A stretch of 64,000 bases of DNA from Sciurus carolinensis (GCF_902686445.1 NC_062215.1:30092750-30156749), one strand, 5' to 3'. Shown: positions 1-12,615, counted from the stretch's first letter. Program-made: numbers and translations. Notes: generated from the sequence alone by a model not told the origin.

Positions 1-17
1 AATAACAGATCTGGTGT

Positions 18-515
18 TTTAGTTTTCTATGACTGCTGTAACGTTACCAAAGAGCTCGTGGCTTAAAACAACACAAATTTATTGTCATAGAATAATATGC
101 TAAGTTCTGTGGGTCAGGAGTTGCCAGTGGGTATCCCTAGGCTGAATCCAGGGTGTTGGCAGGGCTGCTTTTCTTTCTGGAGGGCCTGGAGGGGATTCTG
201 ATCACGACTTCGAGGACTGCTTGCTTTGTCTCATGACACCTTTCCCCCATCTTCAAAGCCAACGTCTGGTTCAGAACTCTACATATAATCACTCCCACTT
301 CCTCTTCTGCCTCCCCTTCCAAGGTTAAGGACATTTATGACTACTTTAGGCTCTTCTGGACTGTTAGAATAATCTCCCAGTTGAGGTCAGCTCACTGGTG
401 AGCTTCATTCCATTAGCAACCTTTAATTTCCTCTTGCAGCACAACATAATAAATTCACTGGGTCTATTGAGTGGGACATAGATATCTTTGGAGGAGATTA
501 TATTCTGTCTATCAC
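18..515 (-). mobile_element. MLT1-like MaLR LTR, old
   Basis: It opens with a diverged form of the MLT1 3' end in reverse (TTTTCTATGACTGCTGTAAC, then GGCTTAAAACAACACAAATT) and closes with CATAGATATCTTTGGAGG and CTATCACA, the reverse of the LTR's 5' end. Non-autonomous ERVL-derived LTR in a TOM1L1 intron, antisense to the gene. Confidence 0.6.
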
Positions 516-930
516 AATCAGCCTAGTGGTCCTCAAAGATTTACCTCCATCCCTCACGCAAAATACATTCACCCTGTTCCACCATTCCCTAAAGCCTCCA
601 CTCAGTACTTCCAGAGGACAGTTTTGAAAATAAGGAAATTGAAATCAGTTACCTGGGAAGGTTGTTCATACCTCACACGTAACTGAACTGACTAGCATAC
701 AAAGAAGCCAATACAAAGAATAGAAGAAATTAAAAAGAATGTGTTTTAGAAAAATCCTTAAACCTAAATGCATGTTCAGATGCAGTGTAAGCTTTAAGAC
801 TGTGAGGCTCTTGAAAGTGAATGTGTAAAGATAGATATACTGTATGTTTCTAAAGAAGCATTTCCACATTCATCTACCTGGATTATCTGTTTATCTATTT
901 ATCTAGTTTTGACCCTGAAAATGAATTTCT

Positions 931-1036
931 TCTACTTTTTCTTTTTTCTTTACTGCACTAGGGATTGGACCCAGGGTCTCACAGGTGCTAGGCAAGCTCT
1001 TTATCACTGAGCTACTGAGCTACATCCCTAGCTCCT
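931..1036 (-). mobile_element. ID SINE (tRNA-derived), minus strand
   Basis: Reverse complement shows the ID promoter half: GAGCTAGGGATGTAGCTCAG, A-box-like, and GGTCCAATCCCTAG, B-box-like. Its A-tail appears as a T-rich run at the left end. Confidence 0.75.
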
Positions 1037-2528
1037 GCAAAAAAATTTCTGAAGTGGTTCACATGTTATTCCCTTTTAGCAAATGGAGATCTAAGGTTCA
1101 GGAAGTCATGTCCGTGGTTATTTAGCCTCTAGGTAATAGTACTGACAACTCTACTTTGGACTTCTGCTTTAGCTTCATGAGTATTTCACATCTTTTTTCC
1201 TACTAATTTAACTCTTCTGCCTTTATCCTCAATGCCCAAGCAATATAAAATTTAAGTCAGAGATGCAAAAGGTAGATATCAAGTGCTTTGGTAGGTACCA
1301 ACTATCTTACAAAAGTAAAAACAAACAGTGGAACATAGGTTATTTCAAATGTATTTTAATTTTTCTGGACAAATATTATAATGGCAAAATAAAACAGCTT
1401 AAATATTTGAGAATAAGATGGTTAAAGGTGTGGTACATTCATATGGTAAAATGTTATAGCTATTAAAATTATAGTTCTGAATAACTAGAAAAATGTTCAC
1501 AACATGATTAGGATGTAAAATTATGTCAAGTGTAACTTCAACTGTTTAAAATTAAATTTATAAGAAATACTGGTGGAAATATGCATAATATTAAAGAGTT
1601 AACTTCTTAGTGATGTGACTTTTAACTTTTTATTGTTTTTTTTCTAGTTATACATGACAGTAGAATCCATTTTGATATAATTATATAAGCATGGAAGATA
1701 TCTTATTCTAATTAGGAACCCATTCTCGTGGATGTAAAGGATAGTGGGATTCCCTGTGGTGTATTCATATATGGACATAGGAAAATTACATCAAATTCAT
1801 TCTACTGTCTTTCCTTTTCCAATCCTGTACCTTTCCCATCATCTCCCTTTTTCTAATCCACTGAATTTCTACCCCCCTCACCCCTACCTTTATTGTGGGT
1901 TAGCTTCCATGTATCATCAGAAACATTCAACCTTTGGTTTTGGGGGATTGGCTTATTTCATTTAGCATGGTGTCTCCAAATCCATCTATTTGCTAGCACA
2001 TGTATATAAAGTCATTCTTCTTAATGACTGAGTAATACTCCATTGTGTGTAAATACCACATTTTCTTTATGCATTCATCTGTTGATGGGCACCTGGCTTG
2101 ACTTCATAGCTTAGATATTGTGAATTGTGCTACTGTAAGCATTAATGGGTTGTGTCACTGTAGTATGAAGATTTTAACTCGTTTGGATATATACCTTGGA
2201 GTGGTATAACTGGGTCAAATGGTGGTTCCATTCCTAATTTTCTGAGGAATCTCTATACTGCTTTCCAGAGTGGTCATACCAATTGATAGCCCCACCAACA
2301 ATGTGCGAGTGTAACCTTTTCCCCACATCTTCATCGGCACTTGTTACTTGTATTCTTGATTGTTGCCATTCTGACTGAACTGAGGTAAAACTTGAGTGTA
2401 GTTTTGATTTGCATTTCTATAATTTCTAGACTTTGAACATTTTTTCATATATTTATCTTCTTTGAGAAGTGTCTGTTTATTTCCTTTGTCCATTCATTGA
2501 TTGGGTTATTTGTGTTTTTTTTTTTTTC

Positions 2529-2550
2529 GTGTGTGTGTGTGTGTGTGTGT
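2529..2550. repeat. (GT)11 microsatellite
   Basis: Uninterrupted GT dinucleotides after a T-run, inside the L1 ORF2 relic. Confidence 0.95.
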
Positions 2551-3080
2551 TAAGGTTTTGGAGTTCTTTGTGTATCTTGGAAGTTAACACCCTACCTGAG
2601 GTATAGGTGACAAAGATTTTCTCCGATTCTGTAGGCTCTCTCTTTACATTCTTGAGTGTTTCCTTTGCTGTGAAGAAACTTTTTGGTTTGATACCATCCC
2701 TTTTATTGATTTTTTATTTTCCTTCTTGGGCTTGGGAACCTTGTTAAGGTCATTTCCTGAGCTGATATATTGGAGTGTTCCTCTTTTTTGGAGGGAATGC
2801 TTTCAGTTTTCTCTATTTAGAATGATGTTGGCCTTGGTCTTTCATATGTGGCTTTTACGGTATTGAGATATGTTCTTTCTATTTCTATTTTTTTATTGTT
2901 TTTAACATGAATGGGTGCTATGTTTTGTGAAATGCTTTCTTTATATCTATTGAGATAATCATGTAGTTCTTGTCTTTATGTCTACTTTATATGATGAATT
3001 ACATTTCTTGATTTCTGTTTGTTGAACCAACCTTGCATTCCTGGGGTAATACCCACCTGATCATGGTATACTATCTTTTT

Positions 3081-3201
3081 CTTTTTAATACCTTTATTTT
3101 ATTTATTTATTCTTATGTGGTACTGAGGATTAAACCCAGTGCCTCACACATGCTAGGCAAGTGTACTACCACTGAGCCACAACCACAGCCCTGCACCCTG
3201 C
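3081..3201 (-). mobile_element. ID SINE inserted in the L1, with 11-bp target duplication
   Basis: ID-type sequence in reverse (CCTCACACATGCTAGGCAAG, ACTGAGCCACAACCACAGCC). ACTATCTTTTT occurs at 3070-3080 and again at 3202-3212, flanking the element as a target-site duplication. The L1 reading continues on both sides, so the SINE is younger. Confidence 0.85.
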
Positions 3202-4267
3202 ACTATCTTTTTAATGTGTTTTAGTATGCAATTTGCCAGTATTGTATTAAGAATTTTTGCATCTATGTTCATCAAAGATATTGGTCAGAAGTTTTCTTTC
3301 CTTGATGTGTCTTTGTCTAGTTTTGGTATCAGGGCGATTCTAATTCATAGAATGTGTTTGGAAGAGTTCCCTTCTTTTCTAATTCATGAAATAATTTGAG
3401 GTGAATTACTATTAGTTCCTCTTTCAAGGTCTGGTAGAACTCGACTGAGAATCAATCTGGTCCCTGGCTTTTCTTTGTTGGTAGGCTTTTGATGCCTTCT
3501 TCAATGTCATTACTTGAAATTGATCTACTTAAATTTTTCTATCTCCTCCTGATTGAAGTTGAGTACATCACATGACTTTAGAAATTTGTTGGTATCTTCA
3601 AGATTTTCTATTTTATTGGAGTATAAATTTTCAAAATAGTTTCTAATTATCCTCTGTATTTCAGTAGTGTCTGTGGTGATAATTTTTCTTGATAGATTTT
3701 AATATTTTGATTTTTTTTCTCTTTTTCTTTTGGTTAGCTTGGCTAAGGGTTTATCAATTTTGTTTATTCTTTCAAAGAGCTTTTTGTTTTGTTCATTTTC
3801 TGAATTGTTTTAATCTCAATTTCATTGATTGATTTTGGCTCCGATTTTAATTATTTACTGTTGTCTATTTTGGAATTGATTTGTTCTTCTTTTTCTAGGG
3901 CTGCAAGATGTAAGATTAGATTATTTATTTGGTATAGCTCAATGCTGTGAACTTTCCTCTTAGAATGCCTCCATAGAGGTTTTGATATAGTGTATCACTA
4001 TTCTGATTTACCATGAATATTTTTTTATTTCATCCCTGATTTCTTCTGCTAATCATTCTTTATTCAGTAATGAATTATTTAGTCGACAGGTATTAGAGTA
4101 GTTTCTATTTTGTATCTTATCATTGATTTCTAGATTAGAAATCAAATAGAATGTAGGGTACTATCTCTATATTTTTGTATTTTTTTATGGCCTAAAATGT
4201 GGTCTATTTTAGAAAATGCTCCATATGCTACTGAGAAGAAAGTGTATTCAGTCATTGATAGGGGTAT

Positions 4268-4302
4268 TATTATATATACATACACATATATATATATATA
4301 TG
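4268..4302. repeat. AT-rich dinucleotide microsatellite
   Basis: TATATATACATACACATATATATATA-type run within the L1 relic. Confidence 0.8.
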
Positions 4303-5335
4303 TATCTGTTAAGTCTAAATTATTAATTGTATTTTCATTTCTGTAACTTCTTTAGTTTTTGTTTGGAAGGTCTATCTAGTGATAGGCATGTTAATGTCAC
4401 CTAGAGTATTATTGTGTTATGGTCTGCTTGGTTCTTAATATTGTGAAGGGTTTGTTTGATGTACGTAGATGCTCCATTTCTGGGAGCATAAATATTTTCA
4501 GTCATTATTTCTTCTTCTTGTATGATTTCCTTAAGCAGTATGAAATGATCTTCATAGTCTTTTCTGATTAACTTTGTCTTGAAGTCCATTTTATCTGTTA
4601 TAAGGATAGAAACCCCTGCTTGCTTACAGGATCCAAGTGATTGATATATTTTTTTCCCCATCCTTTCACCTTCAGTCTGTGGATATCTTTACCAATGAAG
4701 TAAATCTCTTGAAGAGAGCATATCATTGGATCTGGGTTTTTAATCCAGTCTTCTAGCCTATGCCTTTTTTTCTTTCCTTTAATCTTATTTTTTAATTTTT
4801 TTTGGTGGGGTTCTTTTCTTTTTAATTTTTTTTTGTCTTTTTTTTTTTTGGAATTGGGGGTAACAGCCTGTGCCTTTTGATTGATGAATTTAGACCATTT
4901 ATATTCAGTATTATTATTGAGAAATGATTTTTATTTCCTGTCATTTTGACTTATTTGCATTTTTTAAGTTGAATCAGATTCTCCTTTGATTGACTGTTCT
5001 TCTACTGTAGTTTCTACCTCTGCTGGTTTTCATTTTTATTCTCCATTATTTCTTTATGAAATATTTTATTGACTATGTTTTCTAGTGCAGGCTTTCTAGT
5101 TGTGAAATTTTTTACCTTTTAGGTTTTGTTGAAGGTTTTGTATTTTATTTTCAATTCTGAAGCTTGATTTTTGTGGGGCATCCACTTTCTTTCAGATCTT
5201 GGTATATATTATTCCAAGACTTCCTGCTTTTAGGGTCTGGGTTGGGAAATCAGCTGAGATTTGAGATTTGAATTGGTTTATCTCTAAATGTAACCTGTCT
5301 TTTTCTCTAGCAAGTTTTAAAATTCTGTGCTTATT

Positions 5336-5564
5336 GGATGATGACACATAATGGGGAGTGGGAGGGGGGCAAGAATGGAGGAAGGAGGGACTGTATAGAG
5401 GGAAAAGAGGGGTGGGAGGGGTGGGGGAGATGGAAAAAATAACAGAATGAATCAAACATCATTACCCTATGTAAATGTATGATTACACAAATGGTGTGCT
5501 GTTACTCCATGTACAAACAGAAACAACATGTATCCCATTTGTTTACAATAAAAAGAAATTTTAA
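5336..5564 (+). mobile_element. 5'-truncated L1 3' UTR nested in L1 ORF1, with 17-bp TSD
   Basis: AAAATTCTGTGCTTATT is present at 5319-5335 and 5565-5581. Between them lies a plus-strand insert: a G-rich polypurine tract (about 5352-5432), then GAATGAATCAAACATCATTA and CCTATGTAAATGTATGATTA, ending CAATAAAAAG and an A-rich tail. The GAATGAATC...CCTATGTA block resembles the reverse complement of the 3' UTRs of the minus-strand L1s here. The junction TTTT/AA on the opposite strand is the L1 endonuclease target. Confidence 0.85.
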
Positions 5565-6992
5565 AAAATTCTGTGCTTATTCTATATGTTAGGCATATTT
5601 ATAATAATGTGCCTTTGGGTCTGTGCAATTTGTTTATTTAGTGTCTGCTATTTGATTTTGCATTTCATTCTTAAGGTTTGGGAGATTTTCTGATATTATT
5701 TCATTGAAAAGATTGTACATTTCTTCTATTTGTATTTCAGAGGCTTCATCTATCCCAGTGAATCTTAGTTCGAACTTTTAATGTTATCCGTATTTCTTGA
5801 AAATTCTGGTCTTGGTCTTTTAACATCTTTTCTCCATGATCAACTTCATTTTCAGGATTGTATGCTTTGTCTTCATTGCCTGAAACTCTTGTCTTGCAAG
5901 TGGTTTAGGCTGCTGGTTATGCTTAACATTTAATTTTTAATTTTATTGATTTCTTCATTTCAAGGATTTCTGAGTTATTCTTCAGAATCTCTATCTCCTT
6001 ATTGAAGTGATCTTTCATTTCTTGTATTTTCTCTGATTCTTACATCCTCTTTTACCTCATAGATCAGTTTAACTATGAACTTTCTAAATTCTTTCTCTGA
6101 TGTTTTCTTCATTGTGGTGTCAGTGGAGTCTGTTGTTGGCATGCTGGGTTGTTTGGGATGGTTTCTTCCCTTGCTTTACATGTTGTTGGTGTGTCTACCC
6201 ATCTATCCAAATGGATCTGTATCAGCAGAGTTCCTACCCTACTCACTTATAATATCCCTGTAGGTTTCTGGTACCTCACAGACTGGGGGAGCCAAATAAT
6301 AGCAACAATTTATGCAAACTATGTGTAGCTGTGTAGCAGTAAACTGAGTACTTGGTTCCTTATGATGTCTACAGGGTTCATTGGCACAATAAATAGAAAT
6401 GGTAGGATCAGCAATTTCCATCAGTGAAAACAGTAAGTGATCGTGTATCATGTCTGGCATAAAATCAGCAACAGGTGTCACCTATGACTTCTGCAGTATT
6501 AATTGTCACTACTGCATTAGTGATAGGGGCTGGTGTTATATAAACCAATTAGTGCAAAGAAATGTTAAGAATAGAGCTGGTTAAGAGGATAGAAGAAGAC
6601 ACATGGGTGAAAAGGGTTTGCAATTTCAAAAGGTGAACAGGGCACATGCAGAAGAAACAGTATGCAGGGAGGAGGAAAAAAGTAAACAATTAAACAAAGA
6701 GTAAAAGAACAATAGAATTTGGCTATTAGTAGGACAAAGAGAAACAAGGAAAACATTATTGAATAAAACAATACAAAATCAAACCAAAATGTACTACTAG
6801 TCAAAAATAACTACTCTCAAAAAGTACTAGAAATGAGAAAACAGAAACAAATATGTATATAGATAAATGTCCTTGAATCCTTTAGTACACATTCAAAAGA
6901 AGAAAATCTTGATGAAAAATTAAGGAATCATTCCCTTTGCTGTGGACAAAATAGTCAGTGACTCTATATATATTTGCTGTCTGTGCCCAACT

Positions 6993-7420
6993 CTTTTTTT
7001 TTTTAATTTCTTCTTTTTAGTTAAACATGACAGTAGAGTGTATTTTGACATATTTATACAAACTCGGAGTGTATCTTATTCTAATTAGTATCCCAGTCTT
7101 GTGGTTGACGTGATGTGGTGATTCACTGTGGTATATTTATATATGTATATAGGAAAGATTCATTCCACTGTCTTTTCTATTTCCTCTCTATCCCCCTTCC
7201 CTTCAGTCCCCTTTTGTCTAATCCAGTAAACTTCTATTCTTCTCCTACCCCCCGCTTGTTGTGTGTTAATGTCCACATATCAGAGAGAACATCCACCTTT
7301 GTTTTTTGGGGATTGGCTTATTTTGCTTACCACAATAGTCTTCAGATCCATCCATTTTCCAGCAGATGGCATGAAGTCACTCTTCTTTATGGCTAAGTGA
7401 TATTCCATTGTGTACTGAGT
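6993..7420 (-). mobile_element. 5'-truncated L1 3' end
   Basis: Starts with a T-run and AGTTAAACATGACAGTAGAG, then CATTCCACTGTCTTTTCTAT and TATTCCATTGTGTAC, closely parallel to 1640-2045 and 32360-32780. It then breaks off into unrelated sequence. Confidence 0.8.
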
Positions 7421-8383
7421 ACTCCCCAGAGTTCCACTCCTGGGAACTGGGAGCCAGTCCTTTGCCACTTCTGTTGTTTCTCCTGGGCTCAGTCCCTGAG
7501 CCTGCAGTCACACCCAAGGGTTCAAATTCCCAGCCCCTCCTAGGACCAGCGGCAGGACTCATGGGATAGAAGGCCAGGCTCTCCCAGGCCTCCCCGACTT
7601 GTATTCCACCAGCAAAATACTCTGCATGCTTGCTTTTCTCCGGATTCGCTAGGCACAGACTGGGTTAGGTGGCTGGTGTCTACCAAGAAAATGTATTGAA
7701 CTAGCCCCGAACTCCTAGAAGGGACACCTGAACTTGCAGGTCCAAGTTTATGGTTCCTGTTGGTGCTGGCAGTGTGGTGGCCTCAAAATGACTCCTGCCT
7801 CAGCTCTCAGTGAACCATTGGGGAACACAGGTTTATTGTGCAGAGTAGCCTCTGAATTGGCCTAGGGCAAGCTGCCTCTCCAATTTCAGAATTTTCCACA
7901 CTAAGATTGTCCATTTCTCAGCTTTTTTCATCCTTGTGTGCTAGTTCTGCTGTTCCTGCCAGCAGCTTAGCTCTAATTTTGTCCCTTTTCCTTGTTTAAT
8001 GTCCCCAAGATTTCTAAGTCTTTAAGGCACTCTGACTGTCCAATATTGAGTTTTAGTGAAATCTCTTTTTCACCCGCCTTGCACAAAAGCAGTATTCCTG
8101 CTGCTCAAATCCCAAGTCACAGACCTAGAGAATTGCCACTTCACTCTAATCCACCATCATGAATTTTGATTTTTAATTTAAAAAAAAATATCTTTCTATT
8201 TTATCAGTTTTTTCTAAGGTTGTTAGTACATTATAAGCTGTGAAAAGTTATTAAAGTATTTTATTTTGAATAGAAAAGGGATTGTCATTGTTCCTAAACA
8301 CTTGTGTGTTTAATAATTGTTCGATTTTGTAGCATTTTCATATCTGTTTTCTTTAAGTGCCTGCATTTTACTAATTCAAACAG

Positions 8384-8444
8384 GTTTACTCGGAACCAGC
8401 AAAGGCTTTTGGAGCAAAATAAGAACCAGATGGAAGCCACTAAT
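8384..8444 (+). CDS. TOM1L1: TOM1L1 coding exon, just after the GAT domain
   Basis: After an AG acceptor at 8382-8383 the exon has one phase nucleotide, then reads FTRNQQRLLEQNKNQMEATN (20 residues) to a strong GTAAGT donor at 8445. This matches the stretch just C-terminal to the GAT helical bundle of TOM1L1. It is charged and glutamine-rich, as expected for the end of a helix. The upstream exon must end with two nucleotides of an Arg codon. The exon lies only about 220 bp from the end of the large L1-filled region. Confidence 0.93.
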
Positions 8445-8808
8445 GTAAGTGATTAGAAATGTTATAAAATAAATAATTGAATGTTTTACCAATAGTATAG
8501 TAAGAAGCCAGACTTACCTAAAACAGATCTTTTTAAAAAGAGGAGACATGCATTGACAATTTGAATTAGTTTTGGTGGCAATAGGTATTTGTCTTAAATA
8601 TAAGGTCATAGGAAGTCCCTAAACAGGAATCCATGTAGTTGATGAGATGTGATTCATACTATTGCTGCCCAGTGAATGGAGGCTACTTCCTCAAGATGCA
8701 TCCAAAGAGCATTCTTCATCTCTCCAGTGGAGATTGTGAGGGAAAAGCCACAATAAACTACAGTACACAAATTTTTCTAAATGGCATTTTTACTTGTTTT
8801 ATTTGCAG

Positions 8809-8926
8809 ACTGCCAGTGAGCCCTCGGCCCCATCTTGTGAGCTTCTTGATTTAAGTCCCAGCACCCTGATGCCAAGAGCCACTCAGGGAGAACTCAGCAA
8901 CGTGAATACTCAGCTTTCAAACTTAA
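8809..8926 (+). CDS. TOM1L1: TOM1L1 coding exon with clathrin-box-like motif
   Basis: The 118-nt exon starts in phase 0 (TASEPSAPS...) and ends with one nucleotide before GTAAAT. It is a Ser/Pro-rich disordered linker. Codons at 8842-8853 spell LLDL, preceded by Glu, which resembles a clathrin box; the human protein has DLLDL here. TOM1-family proteins recruit clathrin through this kind of motif. The intron before it is short (364 bp). Codon phase fits both neighbours. Confidence 0.93.
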
Positions 8927-9354
8927 GTAAATAAGCAGTTGGGCCTTTTCAGATCAGCAGAAGAGCTTGATGTGAAACATTTCTCTTTGCTTTCATGATT
9001 AAAATGACTCCTGAGAAAGACTGAAGTCAGTTTGAATATCAGAGAACTGTATCAGGAGATGCAGTTACTTCCTGGCAAATGGTTGGGTCAAACCCGGTAT
9101 AGGAAGGGAATGTGTCTTGGGGAGGAGGTCTTGGAAATTCATCCCACTGGCTTAGAATCTCATGGAATTCACCTGGCCTGCTTGGTAGAGGTGTCCAGCT
9201 CAATAGCCAGTATTTAAATCTCTTCTGAATTCACACAGTATTATCGTTGGGTTTCTCTGCTGTACCACAGCACCAGGTAAGGTAATATCGTGTGCAGACA
9301 GGAAATTCAGGAATTATAAGGCATGATTCACCTGGTTTTGAAATGTGGAGGGAA

Positions 9355-9500
9355 ATAGGTTAGAGACAGAAGTCCAAGTTCAAATCCCAATTCTGCCACC
9401 TCTTAGTCACTTGACCTTTGAAACTATCTTCATTTACAAAATGGGAACAATGGTAACCTTAAAGGGTTTGAGAAGGTAAATGAAATAACTTTTACAAGAT
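9355..9500 (+). mobile_element. MIR SINE
   Basis: MIR core: AAGTTCAAATCCCAATTCTG, then CCACCTCTTAGTCACTTGAC and ACAAAATGGGAACAATGGTA. Confidence 0.75.
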
Positions 9501-10220
9501 ACATTTTTGTAGGCTTAGGGCTACCTGAGTTGTCTAGCTTATTTGTTATCTTCTGCTAGCCTTATTCTCAAGTATTAGTAAATTATGAAAATAAGGACAG
9601 TGAAAAAAATACTAAAATCTACTTGTGCCAAACTAAAATCAGTTCATCTTTCTCTTACATTATCTTGTGTTTCTAGTACGGAAATATTTGATACCCCAGA
9701 ATTTGTGGTTTTCTTGTAACTGTTTTCACTTCTAAAATATTGGCTGCATGCTTATGTAGGCCAGCAAGATGTGTGGAATCACTCGCATTGGAGAATTTTG
9801 TTGGGTTTTGATCAGGAATTTTCAGGAGGGGAGAGTAACTGTTCCTTTTAGGGAGTCTCAACATTATAGGGAGTTAAGAACTCAGAGGCGAGGATTGAGC
9901 TCCGTATACACCATTACATTTTTCTTGAGTTGGGCAGAGCAAGACATGTAAAATCCTTTCCATTCTAGATCATCATAGATGGCAGAAAATCCAGTATAAT
10001 TATATTTGTTCCCTTTACACCCTATTTTTGTGGCAGGAAATGTCTGTTTCTTTGTCATCCCCCTCTCTCAAATTTTGCTTTTTAATCTCTTTTTAAGGAA
10101 ATTCTGTGATTTTTGTGGTGACAGAAATATCTAAATCCCACCCTTTTTTTTAAATTGTGGAAAATCTAGCAAGTGATTGAAAAAAAGATTTCAAAACTAA
10201 AGTTCATTTTGTGTTCCTAG

Positions 10221-10317
10221 GTTTCAGCTCTCCAAGTCCTATTGTAACAAACAACTTGAATGCCAATCTTCATCCACATGTGGATTTGCTAGCCTCGGAA
10301 AATACAGAAATGCCCCT
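10221..10317 (+). CDS. TOM1L1: TOM1L1 coding exon, linker
   Basis: The acceptor is CCTAG at 10216-10220. Two phase nucleotides complete a Ser codon, followed by 31 codons (FSSPSPIVTNN...LASENTEMP) and two nucleotides before GTAAGT. The order matches the human tail (FSLPSSDVTNN...LENTEIP) with several substitutions, typical of a fast-evolving disordered linker. The next in-frame exon must therefore supply one nucleotide before a full codon, which is the test that the 53-nt exon fails. Confidence 0.92.
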
Positions 10318-10552
10318 GTAAGTATGTTAGTGACACTGCAGAACTAATGCTCTGACATTCTTGTCCTTACATTTAAGAAAACATGGCATGATCAGAAGAA
10401 GTAGAGACTTAAGCAGCAGACAGACTAGAGTTAAAATCTCAACATTGCTTCCTACGAGGTACAAATGTATTTAGCTTTGAACCTTCAGTCTTATTTCTAG
10501 GAATTGATGCTGCATTCATACAAAATTAGATGTTTATAAAATTATTCTTTTT

Positions 10553-10678
10553 TTAAAATTTTTTTGTAGTTGTAGATGGGACAGCATGCATTTATTTTAT
10601 ATGTTTAGTTAAGGATTGAACCCGGTGCCTCACACATGCTAGGCAAGTACTCTGCCACTGAGCTACGGCCCTAGTCCC
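10553..10678 (-). mobile_element. ID SINE, minus strand
   Basis: GGATTGAACCCGGTGCCTCA, CATGCTAGGCAAGTACTCTG, CACTGAGCTACGGCCCTAGT in reverse ID order, with the T-rich tail to the left. Confidence 0.85.
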
Positions 10679-11884
10679 TATAAAATTATTCTTTATAACA
10701 TTTTTGGCAATAGTGAATAAATGCATACAGTTCAGATATCTATTGGTTGGAAGCTGGTTAAATAAACATCTATTTAATGTATTATTAAACAGCTTGGGGG
10801 TGAAAGTAGGCTCGCTGTGTGAGGGGACCAGTCATCAATATATGTACTGTGAAGTGGGAAAAAAATGCAAAGTAATGTCTGTACACTGTATTGCAGTTAA
10901 TGTAAGAAAGTGGGGAAAAATATACATGTATATGCCTGTATTTTCATAAAGTATTCTAAGGAGACAGAACTAAAAAAAGTGGTGACTTAGTTTAAGGGAA
11001 AGGCAAGATAAAGTAAATAGAATGAAAAATGAACAGAAATTGAATTTGCCTCATGATCAAGCCAGTGTTCTCTTTTTCCACTTTTAAATATATGTAGTTT
11101 AGGTAATAGGCAATGCATTTCCATGAGTCACATCAAAACAATATGAAAGGTGTTTAAAACCAATTCTTGATCTCATTCCCAGTTCATCCTTCCTCTCTCC
11201 CTTCCCCTGCTGTCACACTCTGTTCCCATCTGGGTAATCACTTTGCTAGGTTCTTATTTATCCTTCCAAAGTATCTTTAGGTAAATATAATAAGTATTTT
11301 TTCTCCTTTTTAAATGAAATGTAGCATATTATACTGTTGTAAACTTTGCTTTTTTCGTACACTCACCAATATATTTTGACAATTTTTCTATCAATGAATT
11401 CAGATTTTTTTTAATTGCCCAGTGTCTTATTAAACACTATTATAATCATTGAATTATTTTTCTGTATTTACAAAGAGGCAGGCCATAGGGACAGGAATGA
11501 AAAAAGAAACTTAAACTTGGAATAAAAAAGAGCAAAGAACAAAAGTGTAAGGGAAAAAGAGGTGAAAGGAAAGGTCTATATGCTGGGAAACTGAGTGGCG
11601 TGACACCTCATGCACCACTCTTGGTCAGTGCCTCAGGTGGGCAACCTCTGGTACTGACTACATGCAGTGCAAGTAAATATTGAAATGTTGTAGGCAGATT
11701 TCAGTGGAATTGCTTAATAACGTGGCCTAGCATAACGTGGCCTATGTATAACTAGCATAACATAAACATAAGATTATGTTTCTGATCTTGGTGGGTAATA
11801 TTAGAAATGAATAATACAGACAGAATTGTATTTCAGCATGTATCTGCATTAAACTCATTAAGAAACCAGTGCTAGCTAATAATT

Positions 11885-12030
11885 ATTTTAGTCCAGTAGA
11901 TCTCATACTTTACTTGTACAACAATCACTTGGTGACTATTAAAAAGTCAAATTGGTAGTCCCCAGAAATTCTGATTCAACAGTAAGAATTTTCAGTTTTA
12001 ACAAGCATCCTAGAAGAATGAATTATAATT
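11885..12030 (+). mobile_element. MER5-like hAT-Charlie element
   Basis: Shows the MER5 pattern: CTCATACTTTACTTGTACA, AATCACTTGGTGACTATTAA, AGAAATTCTGATTCAACAGT. Confidence 0.55.
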
Positions 12031-12419
12031 GTGGTTTTTCAGTCATGTACGGAGAAACCCTATTATGGGTCTCTTCCCCAAGATCCAGATATAATTAATT
12101 TTAACAGTTCTTGAAATTCACTAGAATGAAAGATAATTTGTAGCAACTCTAATGTTTTGTTTTCTAGACTATCCTTTGTAGCTATGTTTTTTCAAACTTT
12201 TTTGATTATAGATGAATCAAACTATAATTAGACCCATTTTTTACAGGGTCAGAAATTGAAATGTATCTAGGCTAAATCATATGCCTCAGACCAAATATAA
12301 CAGGCAACCACTCTGTAGGTTAACTGATTCAGCATTACAGAATAATTATGTGATGCAATTATTCATAACCAAAAGGATCCTTGAAACACAATAATGATGA
12401 CAATGGGATAGTCATAAGT

Positions 12420-12615
12420 CATATTTATAGCCACTATCAGGCAACAGGCTAAGAACTGTAAGAAATACTTTCTTATTAACTCCCAGTAAGCTATGAGATA
12501 GGTACCACCATCCACCTTACCAATGAGGAAACCAAGGCCAAAAGAAAGTTTAACTTTTTACTGGTTGCCCAGCTAGTGCTGAAACAGGATTCAAAGTCAA
12601 ACAATACCTGCTCTA
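12420..12615 (-). mobile_element. MIR SINE, minus strand
   Basis: Reverse MIR order: CAACAGGCTAAGAACTGTAA, CTATGAGATAGGTACCACCA, AATGAGGAAACCAAGGCCAA, CCCAGCTAGTGCTGAAACAG. Confidence 0.8.

Larger units (their letters stand above)
1630..8165 (-). mobile_element. Near full-length L1 retrotransposon, inactive, interrupted
   Basis: Minus-strand L1 read right to left: probable 5' UTR (about 8165-6480, GC-rich at the far right), ORF1 relic (about 6080-4990), ORF2 relic (about 4760-2040), 3' UTR ending in a T-run near 1633. ORF2 endonuclease sequence is clear at 4661-4401 (ILITDKMDFK ... NIYAPRNGASTYIKQTL). The ORF1 C-terminal domain is recognisable at about 5330-5192 (ILKLAREKDRLHLEINQFKS). All frames carry stops. 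Nested inside are an ID SINE (3081-3201), an L1 3' end (5336-5564) and another L1 3' end (about 6993-7420). The 5' limit and the assignment of 6480-8165 as 5' UTR are inference. Confidence 0.75.

Noticed and set aside
4401..4661. 86-codon frame as a cellular endonuclease gene
   Set aside because: The sequence is the L1 ORF2 endonuclease, a retroelement relic.
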